Positions 38,115-48,400 of a DNA stretch of 64,000 nt are shown here, in pieces; position 1 is the stretch's first letter, and each line of letters opens with the position of its first letter. Source of the DNA: Clostridium estertheticum. Its GTDB lineage: Bacteria > Bacillota > Clostridia > Clostridiales > Clostridiaceae. Position numbers and translations under genes: made by a program. Under the pieces are notes generated by a model. The model did no database searches, was not told the DNA's origin, and was given only the letters and a program-made list of their open reading frames with translations. The stretch lies in assembly GCF_026650985.1 (NCBI RefSeq), contig NZ_CP086239.1, forward strand, positions 2,418,001 through 2,482,000. The letters are read 5' to 3'.

Positions 38115-39221
38115 CTACAATATTTTTCTAGGAATTGGACTTTTCAATTTTCTTTCTATTGCATCTAAAAGAAATTTGTCTTTCGGTGCTGAAAATAAAT
38201 ATGTATATCCATCCTCGCCAGCTCTACCAGTTCTACCAATACGGTGAATATAACTCTCAGCAGTTTCTGGCATGTCGTAATTATACACATGATCTACTCC
38301 ATTTATATCAAGGCCTCTAGCCGCAACATCTGTGGCAATCAAATATTGTATATCGCATTTTTTAAAGTCTCTCATTATTTTTTCTCTCTTTGCTTGTGTT
38401 ATATCAGAATGAAGCTTTTTACAATTATATCCTTTTTTATAAAGAGCTACCTCAAGATCATCAACTCTTCTTTTCGTTCTACAAAATATGATAGCCATAA
38501 AAGGATTATCCGCGTCTATTACCTTACATAAATCTTCTTGTTTTTTTCTGTCTGTAGTCTCTATTAAAAATTGCTTAATATTCTTAAGCGTCGCCTCTTC
38601 TTTTTTAATAATTACTTCTATAGGATCATTCATATACTTATATGCCATTTTTTTCACATCTGAGCTCATAGTTGCTGAGAAACATAAAGTCTGCCTATTT
38701 TTAGGCGTCGCCATTAAAATGTTCTCAATGTCATTTTTAAACCCCATAAGAAGCATTTGATCTGCCTCATCTAGCACTACTGTCCTAATTTTATCAAGAT
38801 TCACAGTACCACGTCTAAGATGATCGAGTAACCTTCCTGGTGTTGCAATGACAAGATGAATATTTCCCTTTAGTTTTTTGAGTTGCGCACCAATATCCTT
38901 ACCACCGTAAGCTGCTAAAATATTTAAATTTTTAGCCCCGGCAATTTTCTTCGCTTCCTCAGTTATCTGAATAGCAAGTTCCCTTGTAGGTGTAACTATT
39001 AATCCTTGTATTGTATCAATATCTGCTGACATATTATCAAACATTGGAAGCAAAAATGCAAGTGTCTTTCCCGTTCCTGTTTGTGCCTCTGCTATAATAT
39101 CCTTGCCATCCTTTATTAATTGAATACTCTTCTCTTGAATAGGAGTTGGCTCGGTTATTCCTTGAATTTTTATCGCACTTAAAATATCATCGTTAAGCCC
39201 TAATTTTTTAAACTTTATCAT
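38115..39221 (-). CDS. DEAD-box RNA helicase, short form
   Basis: 368 residues carrying the complete two-RecA core: Q-motif region (GITEPTPIQEKSIQL), motif I AQTGTGKT, Ia PTRELAIQ, II DEAD, III SAT, IV IIFCRTKRRVDDL, V ATDVAARGLDI and VI HRIGRTGRAG. It ends soon after motif VI and so lacks the C-terminal RNA-binding or basic tail found in CshA or DbpA types. GAAAGGTAAATAAAA precedes the ATG. Probable roles are cold-shock RNA unwinding or ribosome assembly. Confidence 0.93.
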   Translation of the reverse strand: MIKFKKLGLNDDILSAIKIQGITEPTPIQEKSIQLIKDGKDIIAEAQTGTGKTLAFLLPMFDNMSADIDTIQGLIVTPTRELAIQITEEAKKIAGAKNLNILAAYGGKDIGAQLKKLKGNIHLVIATPGRLLDHLRRGTVNLDKIRTVVLDEADQMLLMGFKNDIENILMATPKNRQTLCFSATMSSDVKKMAYKYMNDPIEVIIKKEEATLKNIKQFLIETTDRKKQEDLCKVIDADNPFMAIIFCRTKRRVDDLEVALYKKGYNCKKLHSDITQAKREKIMRDFKKCDIQYLIATDVAARGLDINGVDHVYNYDMPETAESYIHRIGRTGRAGEDGYTYLFSAPKDKFLLDAIERKLKSPIPRKIL

Positions 39222-39502
39222 TTTTATTTACCTTTCTATTTCAAAATTATTTTTATTGTTTTTTTATACATTTTATTTATATAAACCTATTTATACAAAC
39301 CATTTAATTATAACAGACATTAATTATAATAAAAAGTATTTTATAAAAATGCATTTCTTTTTTACAATTATTCAAATAGTAAAGCACATACTTTACTATT
39401 TTTTATATAATGATATACTTATGACAAATAGTCAATAACTAGCTGCTATTTCACTTTAAGTTTACAAATAATATATTTAGAATATAACGAAAGAGGCGAT
39501 TA

Positions 39503-40549
39503 ATGATGTCAAAATTATTTAGTAATTTTAAAATAAAAGATATGGATTTAAAAAACAGAATAGTTATGGCTCCAATGTGCATGGATTCTTGTAACGACAA
39601 GGATGGTTTTGCAAATAACTGGCATTTTATACATTACTCAACTAGGGCTATTGGTGGAGTTGGTCTTATCATTTTAGAGTCAACAGGAATTGAGCCTGGC
39701 GGTCGTATAACTGACAATGATTTAGGTATATGGTCTGATGAACATATCAAAAACCTTTCAAATATAGTTGACGAATGTCATAAATACGGATCAAAAATAG
39801 GTATTCAAATTAATCATGCTGGAAGAAAATCCGAAACTCTTTCCTATCCAATTATAGCCCCAAGTCCCATAGCTTTTAATGGTGATTATAGGCTTCCAGT
39901 TGAAATGACAAAAGAAGATATTGTTAATACTATAGATTTATTTAAATCTGCTGCCAAAAGAGCATTAACTGCCGGTTTTGATTTATTAGAATTACATGGT
40001 GCGCATGGGTATTTAATAGGTGAATTTTTATCACCCCTTACCAATAAAAGAAAAGATGAATACGGAGGTACAAAGGAAAATAGGGTAAGATTCTTAAAGG
40101 AAATTATACAGGCTGTAAAAACAGTTTGGCCCGAAACTAAACCATTACAATTAAGAGTATCGGCTGTTGACTATGCAAAAGGCGGAAACAGTGCAGAGGA
40201 AACATCCTCACTTATAAATCTCATAAAAGCTATGAGCATAGATATAGTAAATGTTAGTTCCGGTGGAACTGTACCTGCAAAAATATCTACCTACCCGGGA
40301 TATCAAATTTGTTATTCTGAAATAATTAGAAAACAATGCAATATTCCAACTATAGCTGGTGGCCTTATCACTTCCCCTTTAATGGCAGAAGAAATATTAA
40401 ACAATAAAAGATCAGATTTGGTGTATTTAGGAAGAGAACTTTTAAGAAATCCTTATTGGGCATTTGCAGCGGCCAATCAATTAGGGGATAATATCGAGTG
40501 GCCTGTACAATATGAACGAAGTAATAAAGTAAATAAAAATGGATTTTAA
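39503..40549 (+). CDS. Old yellow enzyme family NAD(P)H:flavin oxidoreductase (YqjM-like)
   Basis: 348 residues of the OYE TIM-barrel family. IKDMDLKNRIVMAPMCM at the start, QINHAGRKS with the substrate-binding His pair replaced by His/Asn spacing as in YqjM, HGAHGYLIGEFLSPLTNKRKDEYGG and the FMN-phosphate segment (IAGGLIT, YLGRELLRNPYW) are all present. No C-terminal iron-sulphur domain is present, so it is the short YqjM/NamA type that reduces activated alkenes. GAGGCGATTA precedes the ATG. A strong terminator follows. Confidence 0.92.
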   Translation: MMSKLFSNFKIKDMDLKNRIVMAPMCMDSCNDKDGFANNWHFIHYSTRAIGGVGLIILESTGIEPGGRITDNDLGIWSDEHIKNLSNIVDECHKYGSKIGIQINHAGRKSETLSYPIIAPSPIAFNGDYRLPVEMTKEDIVNTIDLFKSAAKRALTAGFDLLELHGAHGYLIGEFLSPLTNKRKDEYGGTKENRVRFLKEIIQAVKTVWPETKPLQLRVSAVDYAKGGNSAEETSSLINLIKAMSIDIVNVSSGGTVPAKISTYPGYQICYSEIIRKQCNIPTIAGGLITSPLMAEEILNNKRSDLVYLGRELLRNPYWAFAAANQLGDNIEWPVQYERSNKVNKNGF

Positions 40550-40576
40550 GATAATGTCTATAAATAAGTTTAGTAC

Positions 40577-40614
40577 AAAGTCCAGTAGAATAATTTATTC
40601 TACTGGACTTTTCT
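40577..40614 (+). terminator. Terminator of the OYE gene
   Basis: AAAGTCCAGTAGAATAA and its complement form a 17-bp perfect stem. Its TCCAGTAGAATAAT arm also occurs in the terminator at 58499. Confidence 0.85.
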
Positions 40615-40720
40615 GTTTTAAAATATTTTATTTTATTAATAGATGAACACTGTTTATGTATACTGTTTTATTTTGTGTCAATAATTATAATGTGATATTA
40701 CAATTGAAAGGAGCATTTTA

Positions 40721-41452
40721 ATGAAAAGTATTATTAAATTAATAAGTGATGAAACTTTAGTTAAACAATATATAGAAAAAGGCAAAGGTCTATTTAATGA
40801 TGGAGAGATTGATAAATCATTTAGAAATTATAATAAGGCAATTTTACTAAATAATAAATATTCTCTAGCGTATTTTGTTAAAGCTGACGCTTTTCTAGAA
40901 CTATATGAAGCTGATGAGGCTGAAAAATGTATAAAAGAATATCTTAAATTAGTTCCGAGTGACCCAAACGCTTACTGGAAATTAATTGATATAAACGATT
41001 TAACAGGAGACTTTGATAAATGCGTTTACTATTGTGAAAAACTTCTTGAAGACGATAATCAAAATGCTCTCATCTATTTAAAAAAAGGAGAGTTCTTAGC
41101 TATTCTCAATAGTTTAAAAGAAGCATTAGACTGCTTTAATATTTGCCTTAAATTAAGCCCTGATTTTTACGATGCTCTATGTGGTAAAGCCAGTGTGCTA
41201 CTCTCACTATCCAATAAAGAAGAGGCCCTTAAACTGTATAATAGGGCCATATACCTTGACAACACTAAGAGTATTGCCTATTTTGGGGCTTCCGAAGTGT
41301 GCGTAGTTATGGAAAATAGCGTAAGTGCTTTATTATTTGCAGAAAAAGCATATGAAATAGAACCTAAAAATGAATGGTATAAATGCCATTATACCGTATT
41401 GAAAAATATGTATTTAGAGATTAAATCATCTCCTTCGGAGCTGCAACATTAA
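40721..41452 (+). CDS. Tetratricopeptide repeat protein
   Basis: 243 residues with about five TPR-like helix pairs (residues 15-215), for example GLFNDGEIDKSFRNYNKAILLN and SNKEEALKLYNRAIYLDN. There is no signal peptide or catalytic domain, so it is probably a scaffold or interaction protein. GAAAGGAGCATTTTA gives a good start. The last ten or so codons (from about IKSSPSELQH) and the stop codon lie inside repeat copy B, so the C-terminus was probably rewritten by that insertion. No partner genes are adjacent. Confidence 0.88.
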   Translation: MKSIIKLISDETLVKQYIEKGKGLFNDGEIDKSFRNYNKAILLNNKYSLAYFVKADAFLELYEADEAEKCIKEYLKLVPSDPNAYWKLIDINDLTGDFDKCVYYCEKLLEDDNQNALIYLKKGEFLAILNSLKEALDCFNICLKLSPDFYDALCGKASVLLSLSNKEEALKLYNRAIYLDNTKSIAYFGASEVCVVMENSVSALLFAEKAYEIEPKNEWYKCHYTVLKNMYLEIKSSPSELQH

Positions 41453-41557
41453 CGACTTCAGAAGGATATTTATACACCTACTGAAGTTTTTTATTTATTA
41501 GGGTATGTAACTCCACTTATAGACGCGAGAAACTTTCCTTCTGAAATGTCGTTAAAT
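41421..41557 (+). repeat. Structured dispersed repeat, copy B
   Basis: Second copy of the element at 11778-11912, in the same orientation, about 137 bp. The end blocks are intact but the central part has diverged, and the left-end hairpin carries a mismatch (CTG for ATG). It supplies the final codons and stop of the TPR gene. Its right end touches a long hairpin that ends the convergent ferritin-like gene. Confidence 0.75.
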
Positions 41558-41600
41558 AACAAATTGCTCCTACTTAATAAGTAGGAGCAATTTGTTATTT
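41554..41600. terminator. 22-bp perfect hairpin between convergent genes
   Basis: Two exact 22-bp arms with a 3-nt loop begin at the edge of repeat copy B and run over the stop codon of the ferritin-like gene. T-rich outer arms allow termination from either side. Confidence 0.8.
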
Positions 41601-42041
41601 ACATATGCTCATTGAATCTTGTACTTTTCTTAAATGTATATCATAGTCAGATACAATAGCTTTTACTTCACTCATTAAGCTACTATCTAAATCCTTATTC
41701 TGCTCTATAAACTTATTCCCCTGCTTAATCCCCATTTTCATTGCAGCCTCGACGTGTTTACAAACTTCTACATCATTGCTTACAGGTACGAGCTTAATTT
41801 TCTCAACAAACTCTGCCATAGTACCAATTATTCCAAGAGTATCTGTTGCATTGGAACCTAGCTTTTCTATTCTATTAGTAATTGCCTCTTCATGTCTTTT
41901 AAATGATTCTATAATTTGAACCAGTTCCTTTTTAAGCTCTGGATCCTTAGCTTTATCCAGATAATCTTTAAAAGTAGCACCACCCATATGAATTCCCTTT
42001 AAAAATTTGTTCATTTCTTTTACATCATTGTTTACAACCAT
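41595..42041 (-). CDS. Ferritin-like four-helix protein (DUF2383-like)
   Basis: 148 mostly helical residues. LKGIHMGGATFKDYLDKAKDPELKKELVQIIESFKRHEEAI resembles the DUF2383/PA2169-like ferritin-like fold, with conserved His and Glu (FKRHEE, KHVEAAMKMG) that could bind metal. The stop codon lies within a terminator hairpin. GAGGTGAGATT precedes the ATG. It is probably monocistronic. The role may be stress or sporulation related in Firmicutes, but this is not shown by the sequence. Confidence 0.65.
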   Translation of the reverse strand: MVVNNDVKEMNKFLKGIHMGGATFKDYLDKAKDPELKKELVQIIESFKRHEEAITNRIEKLGSNATDTLGIIGTMAEFVEKIKLVPVSNDVEVCKHVEAAMKMGIKQGNKFIEQNKDLDSSLMSEVKAIVSDYDIHLRKVQDSMSICK

Positions 42042-42099
42042 AATCTCACCTCAGTTTATTGTGAGCATTATTTTATTTCATTATACAATATATTTATAT

Positions 42100-45000
42100 T
42101 TACTCCTTCATCTCAAATAAACTATATATTTCATCATCACTTAGCGTTGCAAACCCTTCACCGCTAGCCATCTCATCTCCCATAAGCTCTGATATGAGTT
42201 TTTTCTTTTCTTCTTGAAGTAACAGAATTTTTTCCTCAATTGTCCCTTTGGCTATAATCTTTATAACACTCACCACATTTTTTTGTCCTATTCTATGAGC
42301 TCTATCAGTAGCTTGTTCTTCCACAGCTGGGTTCCACCAAGGATCAAAATGAATTACTACATCTGCTGAAGTTAAATTTAGTCCCGTTCCTCCAGCCTTT
42401 AAGCTTATTAAGAACACAGGATCTTCTCCTTCATTAAAAGTTTCTACCAAATCCATTCTCTTTTTAGACGGAACAGAGCCATCTAAATAGCTAAAAGTAA
42501 TTCCCTCAACTATAAGCCTCTTTTGTATATTCTTAAGTACAGATGTAAATTGAGAAAACACAAGTACTTTATGCTGCTCATCTACACACTTATGAAGATG
42601 TTCTACAAGAGCTTCTATTTTTGCGCTACCTCCACTATAATCATTTAATAATACAGCAGGATCTAAACATAGTTGTCTTAACTTTGTAATATACGAGAGT
42701 ATCTCTATTTTACTATTTTTAAACTCATCGTTTTTTACCTTGTTTTTAATAAGCTCCATTGCATGATTTGCATAGGTCTTATAGACTTTTTTCTGCTGAT
42801 GCTCTAAATTAACCATTAATGTCTTTTCTATTTTATCAGGTAATTCCTTCAAAACATCTTTTTTTCGCCTTCTTAAAATAAAAGGTTTTATAAGCCTATT
42901 TAAATCCTCTAGTACCTCTGGATTTGCTTTAAGTTTCTTATGATATCTTACACTAAACATTTTTTCATCGTATAAGTATCCTGGCATTATAAAATCAAAT
43001 ATAGACCACAAATCCATAACTGAATTTTCTATTGGCGTACCCGATAGTGCAAATTTTGTCTTTGCCACTATTTCCTTAATTGCTATCGCATTTTGAGAAT
43101 GTGGATTCTTAATATTTTGTGCTTCATCTATTATGCAATAATCGAACTTTAATGGCGCGTAGTTTTCCAAATCCCTTTTTAATAAATTATATGTGGTTAT
43201 AATTACATCAAATTTTTCTATATTTTTTATTATCTCGACTCTCTCATCCTTAGGTCCACTAATTGCAGCTACCTTTAATGTAGGTGCAAATTTTTCAAAC
43301 TCACTAATCCAATTATATATAAGTGAGGTAGGTGCTACAATTAAGCTCTTACTTCCCTTACTTGATAATATAAAAGCAATCGCTTGAATAGTTTTACCAA
43401 GACCCATTTCATCTCCGAGTATTCCACCAAATCCTAAATAATCTAATGTTTTAAACCAATTGTATCCGATTTTTTGATATTTCCTTAATGTACCTTTTAA
43501 ATCATCTGGCTCTTTGAAATTTAGTTTTTCAATATTCTTAAGTTTATCATGTACTTCTTCTAACTCTTTTTTACCTTTTATATACCTAATATTATTATCT
43601 TCTAAATAACTATCTAAAAAAGCACCTTTGCCTTTTGATATTTCAATATGATTATCAAAGCTGTTAGGTGGCGTAATAACATCTAACAGCTTTAAGAATT
43701 TATTAAGTTCTAACTCCTCCAAATCAAGATACTCACCATTTTTAAGCTTATAGTATTTGATGTTATTTCTAAATGCACGTAATATATTAGTAGTTTCTTT
43801 TGGCTCTATATCGCCTATTTTAAAATCCATTTCGAAGTAATTATATTTTCCACTTTTAATATTTCCACTTATTGCTTTGGTCCCTAATGATTTTATACCC
43901 TTAAAATTTTGAGAATAATATACTTCCCCCATTTCTTGAAGTACACCTATATCGCTCTTGAAAAATTTGAATATATAGTCTTCTCCTTTTAAGAAATAAA
44001 ATTTGTTCTTTATTTCCTCAAATCCCAAGTTCTTTAAAGCAGTTATAACCTGAGTCTCTTTTTTAGAATCCCTATATATAATCTTTTCATCACAATCCTC
44101 AAAAATATTAAACTCAAATGTTCCATACTTAACCCTTAATGTTAGGGTAATATCTTTTCCTACCTGATCAAAATAGAAACTAATTTGACATTTGGCCATT
44201 ATTATTTTATCTTTAATAGCCTTCGATAAAACAACACTCGGTGATAAAGAATTTAAATTTGGAATTAACCGTCTTAATATGGTCTCCTCCTGAGCACTCT
44301 CCATAGTTACAACCTTTGCCTCATTAAAAATTTGTAGATATGGATTTATTTTATAACAAAATTCATAATCTGGAAGATATATAATGCTTCCATACAAAAA
44401 AACATCATTTTTGGATCCTAAAGGAACTGGCATTCCACTTGATGACTTTAGTACATAAGTATCTTTAATTAATTTTAAATCAAAATCTAATGGAGGAGAT
44501 TCATATAAAATTTCTGTATCAACAGGTCTATAAAAAAAACCATCATTTAAATAAACCCTATGCTTAGTTATAACTTCAAAAAATTCTCTTGTTAAGTACT
44601 GAGGTATTTTTATGTTTTTTCCATCTACATATCTTTCTTCACTTCTACGTGTATTTCTTTGTTCTCCCTCGATAGTCTTTACCATTTCAATAAAATCAAT
44701 AAGCCTTTTATCCTTAGTACTTAATTTCTGATTTTTAACATTAAATGTGAAATTTTTACTATAGCTTATAGGAATATTATTATAACATGCTAATATAAAA
44801 TGGTTAATGTCCTTTAAAACATAAAGATTACTTGAAGTCATAGAATTTAACCCTATCTTAAATTCCGCTGTAAGGTCACTGGTCCACTGATTTTTATTTA
44901 TATAGACTTCTATTTTAGTTTCATCCTTTTGTTTTTCATCCCCTAAAAGCATAGATAATATATTGCTTTTACTCTTATATATACTTGGTTTCTCTACATC

Positions 45001-45351
45001 ATCTTCTCTTAAAAGAGGGTGCCTTGCTAAATCATCTAATGCTTTATAAAATGTTGCAACTAAATGTTTACAACAATAATTTTCTTTTTTAAACTCATTA
45101 TTTTCAAAATCAGCACAGCTACAGAAAGTAGAAAATATACTTCTTCGGCCTGCATCCATTTCGATTTTTGTGTGATATTCATTAAAAAGTTTCTCTGAAA
45201 TCACATTACCATCAATACATATTAGTTTATCTTCATTTGTAATATCTATAGAAGAAACTAAATCATTACTAAGGACTCTTTGCCCTTTAGCTCCATTTTT
45301 ACCACTTGTTCCTTCATTGAATATTTGTAATATCATATCTTCATTCAACAT
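42100..45351 (-). CDS. SWIM zinc-finger SNF2-family helicase
   Basis: 1083 residues. An N-terminal SWIM zinc finger (C77, C79, then C94 and H96) is followed by a large region of unassigned sequence (about 100-590, the SNF2-associated domain of bacterial members) and a complete SNF2/Swi2 ATPase: DEMGLGKT, DEAQNIKNPHSQ, LSGTPIENS, and the helicase C half ending DRAHRIGQKN. Such proteins remodel DNA-protein complexes or RNA polymerase and are common in clostridia. The N-terminal Gly/Lys region may contact DNA. It is monocistronic with a small upstream gap. Confidence 0.92.
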   Translation of the reverse strand: MLNEDMILQIFNEGTSGKNGAKGQRVLSNDLVSSIDITNEDKLICIDGNVISEKLFNEYHTKIEMDAGRRSIFSTFCSCADFENNEFKKENYCCKHLVATFYKALDDLARHPLLREDDVEKPSIYKSKSNILSMLLGDEKQKDETKIEVYINKNQWTSDLTAEFKIGLNSMTSSNLYVLKDINHFILACYNNIPISYSKNFTFNVKNQKLSTKDKRLIDFIEMVKTIEGEQRNTRRSEERYVDGKNIKIPQYLTREFFEVITKHRVYLNDGFFYRPVDTEILYESPPLDFDLKLIKDTYVLKSSSGMPVPLGSKNDVFLYGSIIYLPDYEFCYKINPYLQIFNEAKVVTMESAQEETILRRLIPNLNSLSPSVVLSKAIKDKIIMAKCQISFYFDQVGKDITLTLRVKYGTFEFNIFEDCDEKIIYRDSKKETQVITALKNLGFEEIKNKFYFLKGEDYIFKFFKSDIGVLQEMGEVYYSQNFKGIKSLGTKAISGNIKSGKYNYFEMDFKIGDIEPKETTNILRAFRNNIKYYKLKNGEYLDLEELELNKFLKLLDVITPPNSFDNHIEISKGKGAFLDSYLEDNNIRYIKGKKELEEVHDKLKNIEKLNFKEPDDLKGTLRKYQKIGYNWFKTLDYLGFGGILGDEMGLGKTIQAIAFILSSKGSKSLIVAPTSLIYNWISEFEKFAPTLKVAAISGPKDERVEIIKNIEKFDVIITTYNLLKRDLENYAPLKFDYCIIDEAQNIKNPHSQNAIAIKEIVAKTKFALSGTPIENSVMDLWSIFDFIMPGYLYDEKMFSVRYHKKLKANPEVLEDLNRLIKPFILRRRKKDVLKELPDKIEKTLMVNLEHQQKKVYKTYANHAMELIKNKVKNDEFKNSKIEILSYITKLRQLCLDPAVLLNDYSGGSAKIEALVEHLHKCVDEQHKVLVFSQFTSVLKNIQKRLIVEGITFSYLDGSVPSKKRMDLVETFNEGEDPVFLISLKAGGTGLNLTSADVVIHFDPWWNPAVEEQATDRAHRIGQKNVVSVIKIIAKGTIEEKILLLQEEKKKLISELMGDEMASGEGFATLSDDEIYSLFEMKE

Positions 45352-45401
45352 ATTTTCTCCCTAAATAAATTTTATAATCCTCTAATTATAACATAAATTC
45401 G

Positions 45402-45434
45402 AAAAGAACATAAAATTTCATTATATGTTCTTTT
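45402..45434 (-). terminator. Terminator of the M16 protease gene
   Basis: AAAAGAACATA and TATGTTCTTTT pair over 11 bp; TTTTCGAATTT follows on the minus strand. Confidence 0.75.
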
Positions 45435-45442
45435 CTAAAGGA

Positions 45443-48400
45443 CTACTTAGGTTTTTTAATAGGAACTATGATTTTATCAAATATGTTTTTGTTACTATTT
45501 ATTTTAGTTTCACTTCCTACAACGCAATGTAAATTCTGTTTTATTACTACATCTAGAAGACCAGCTAAATCTCTTATATCGCTGGCCGTCGTTGCTAAAA
45601 CCTCATCACGTATTTTTTGAATATCCTTTTGAGTAGTCCCTGAGAAATACATATTATCACCTAATATGCCTTTAGCATAAGGACCTTTCAAATAATCCAT
45701 ATTTCCTATAGTTCCTATTATATAATTAGTCATTTCCTTATCATCTGCACTAAATTCTTTTAAAAATTTTACTACCCCATCAAAGGTATCTAATGTCTCC
45801 TTTAAGTTTGGGTCACGATAAGAATAAAACAATACCTCATCTTTCGTGAAATTCATGGAACCACCATAAGCGCCACCTTTTACTCTAAGTTCCTTCCATA
45901 AATAATCACTATTTAAAATATTTTCAAGAACCTTCATATGTCCATTATAGGTATACCCTGACTTTGTAAAATTTCCAGCCTTAACCACATATTGAACTTG
46001 AGACGGAATTACAAAGGCTTCATTTTTACTTGAAAAATCGAATTTGTAGATTTGCTTAGTAAATTTCTTATCATTAATTGTTTCTTTAAATTTATTAAAA
46101 TTATAAATGAATTTTTCATAATTCTTCTCGTCTCCTGTGTAACTTACAACTAATCCTTTCTTATTAAATACAATATTACTAACTTCACTTAAATTTGTTA
46201 CCATTTCATCAAACCTTGATTCATAGTTATCATCTAAATCACAAATAAGATCATAATATGGAATACTATTCAAATCTTTATATTTACCACTATTAGATAA
46301 ATAAGACAATGTACGGTTTATTGCCAAAGTGTTCCCTTGATTAACAAACATCGACTCATAATTTACTCTCAATGTTTTAATTAAAGCTTTCATGCGTAAC
46401 TTATCATTAAACACACTATGATTCATTATCTCACCTAATAGATCCAAAGCTTCTGGTAATGTACTATTAAGCGAGTTTGCACAAATACTAATTTTGGGGA
46501 CATATTCATTACTATTAGTATTACTCTTAAATGCTGTTGAATTAAAGACCATGCCACCAGTATACTTCATCATTCTATTTGATATCTGCATAGGATTATA
46601 TTTTTGCGTATTAACATTTCCTAAAATACTAGCGAGTAATTTTAAATATAACACCTTATTTTGAGGCACATTTGAGCTATCAAAATATAAATTATAATAA
46701 GTTATGCCATTAGTAAACATTGGATGGCTTAATACTTTTGTACCTTGCTCTATTTTTTCTATTGTTGGAATTTCTTCTTCTTTTAGTTTTATATCTCTGC
46801 GGGTCAGCGTTGGTAGTTTTGATAAATTTTCTTTTGAATCCGCTGTCCCCTGCCACTTTTTTAATTCATCTGTATCTTTTTTAATTGATGTCAATTGAGT
46901 TTGTGATAGTGATTTTTTGTAGGCAGCTAACTTCTTCTTTAGCGCTTCTTCTTTGATCTCATTTAATCCATTTGATGGCTTTAACACAACCAATGAATTA
47001 TGTTCATTATCTAATAAATATTTTTGTACTAGTTTTTCAAAATACTTATCTGATAATTGGGCTTTTATTTTTTTTAGAGAAGGTGTAATTTCCAAATACT
47101 CTGTTGGATTAATATCATAATTCCAGGAATTTAAAGCAGTTAACATGTAATTCATTCCTCTATTTGCATCTGAATTTTGAGTGCGCAAACTTAATTCTAA
47201 AGCACTTAATACCGAATTTACAGTTTCTTTATCAAAACCATCTTTCACAACTTGCTTTAATGCATCATCCACTAAATTTTTAAATTGATACTTTTGTGAT
47301 TCATTTGCATTAGTGGCAATTATACTGAAAGTTGGTTGCAGTGTTGATGGATTAAAACTTGCATAAACATTTGCTCCAATGCCGTTATCGTGCAGTGTTT
47401 TCCTAAGAGAGGATGATTTAGTATTTAAAAGTATTTCTTGCAGTATTTGAAATCCTAAGATATCCTGTGCACTCGGGGTTTTGTCAATCACATAGTTAGC
47501 TGATAAATAAGTCATATTTGATGTACTTGCACTCTTCGCTACTGGATATAATGCTGTTTTTTCAACTTTTTTTTCATATTTATTTTCTAATTTAATTTCA
47601 CTATCTACATTTACCTTTTTTGCTTTACTAAGATACTTATCATTCATAAATTTTAATGAATTATAAATATCTAATTTTCCATATAAATATATAGAGCTGT
47701 TTGATGGAACATAATATTTTTTATAAGTCTTTATAAATTTTTCATAAGTTAAATCAGGTATATTATCCGGATTACCACCTGATTCAAATTTGTATGAATT
47801 ATGATTAAAAAGCGATTGATTAATAGTATTTGATAATAATACCTGTGGTGAAGAATAATTACCTTTCATCTCATTATATACAATTCCATTATAATTTAGA
47901 TCACCAGTCTTGCTATTAACCTCATAATGCCATCCTTCTTGTTTAAGTATTTTAGGATCCCTAGTTATATTAGGAGAAAACACTGCATCTAGATATACAC
48001 TCATTAAATTATTAAAATCTTTTTCATTCTTACTAGCTACTGGATACATTGTAAAATCCGGACCTGTAAAAGCATTTAAAAATGTACTTAGTGATTGCTT
48101 AGTCATAATTAAAAATGGATCTTTAACGGGATAATCCTTTGAACCACATAAAACCGAATGTTCAATAATGTGATTAACGCCAGTATTATCATTAACTGGT
48201 GTTCTAAAGCTTATGGAGAATACCTTATTTTCATCTTCATTTTGTAAATAAATTAATTTAGCTCCACTTTTATTATGCTTAAATGTCATAGAAGTAGACT
48301 GTATATCTGAAAGCCATTTTTTAGATTCAAGAATAAAACCCGATATATTATCACCAACTTCGATTTCTCTCTTCTCACTAATAATAGGCTTAGTATTACC

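Noticed and set aside
39256-39438. Short plus-strand frame in the gap between the DEAD-box and OYE genes
   Set aside because: It is rich in Phe/Tyr/Ile/Lys as expected of random AT-rich DNA, with no ribosome site before it.
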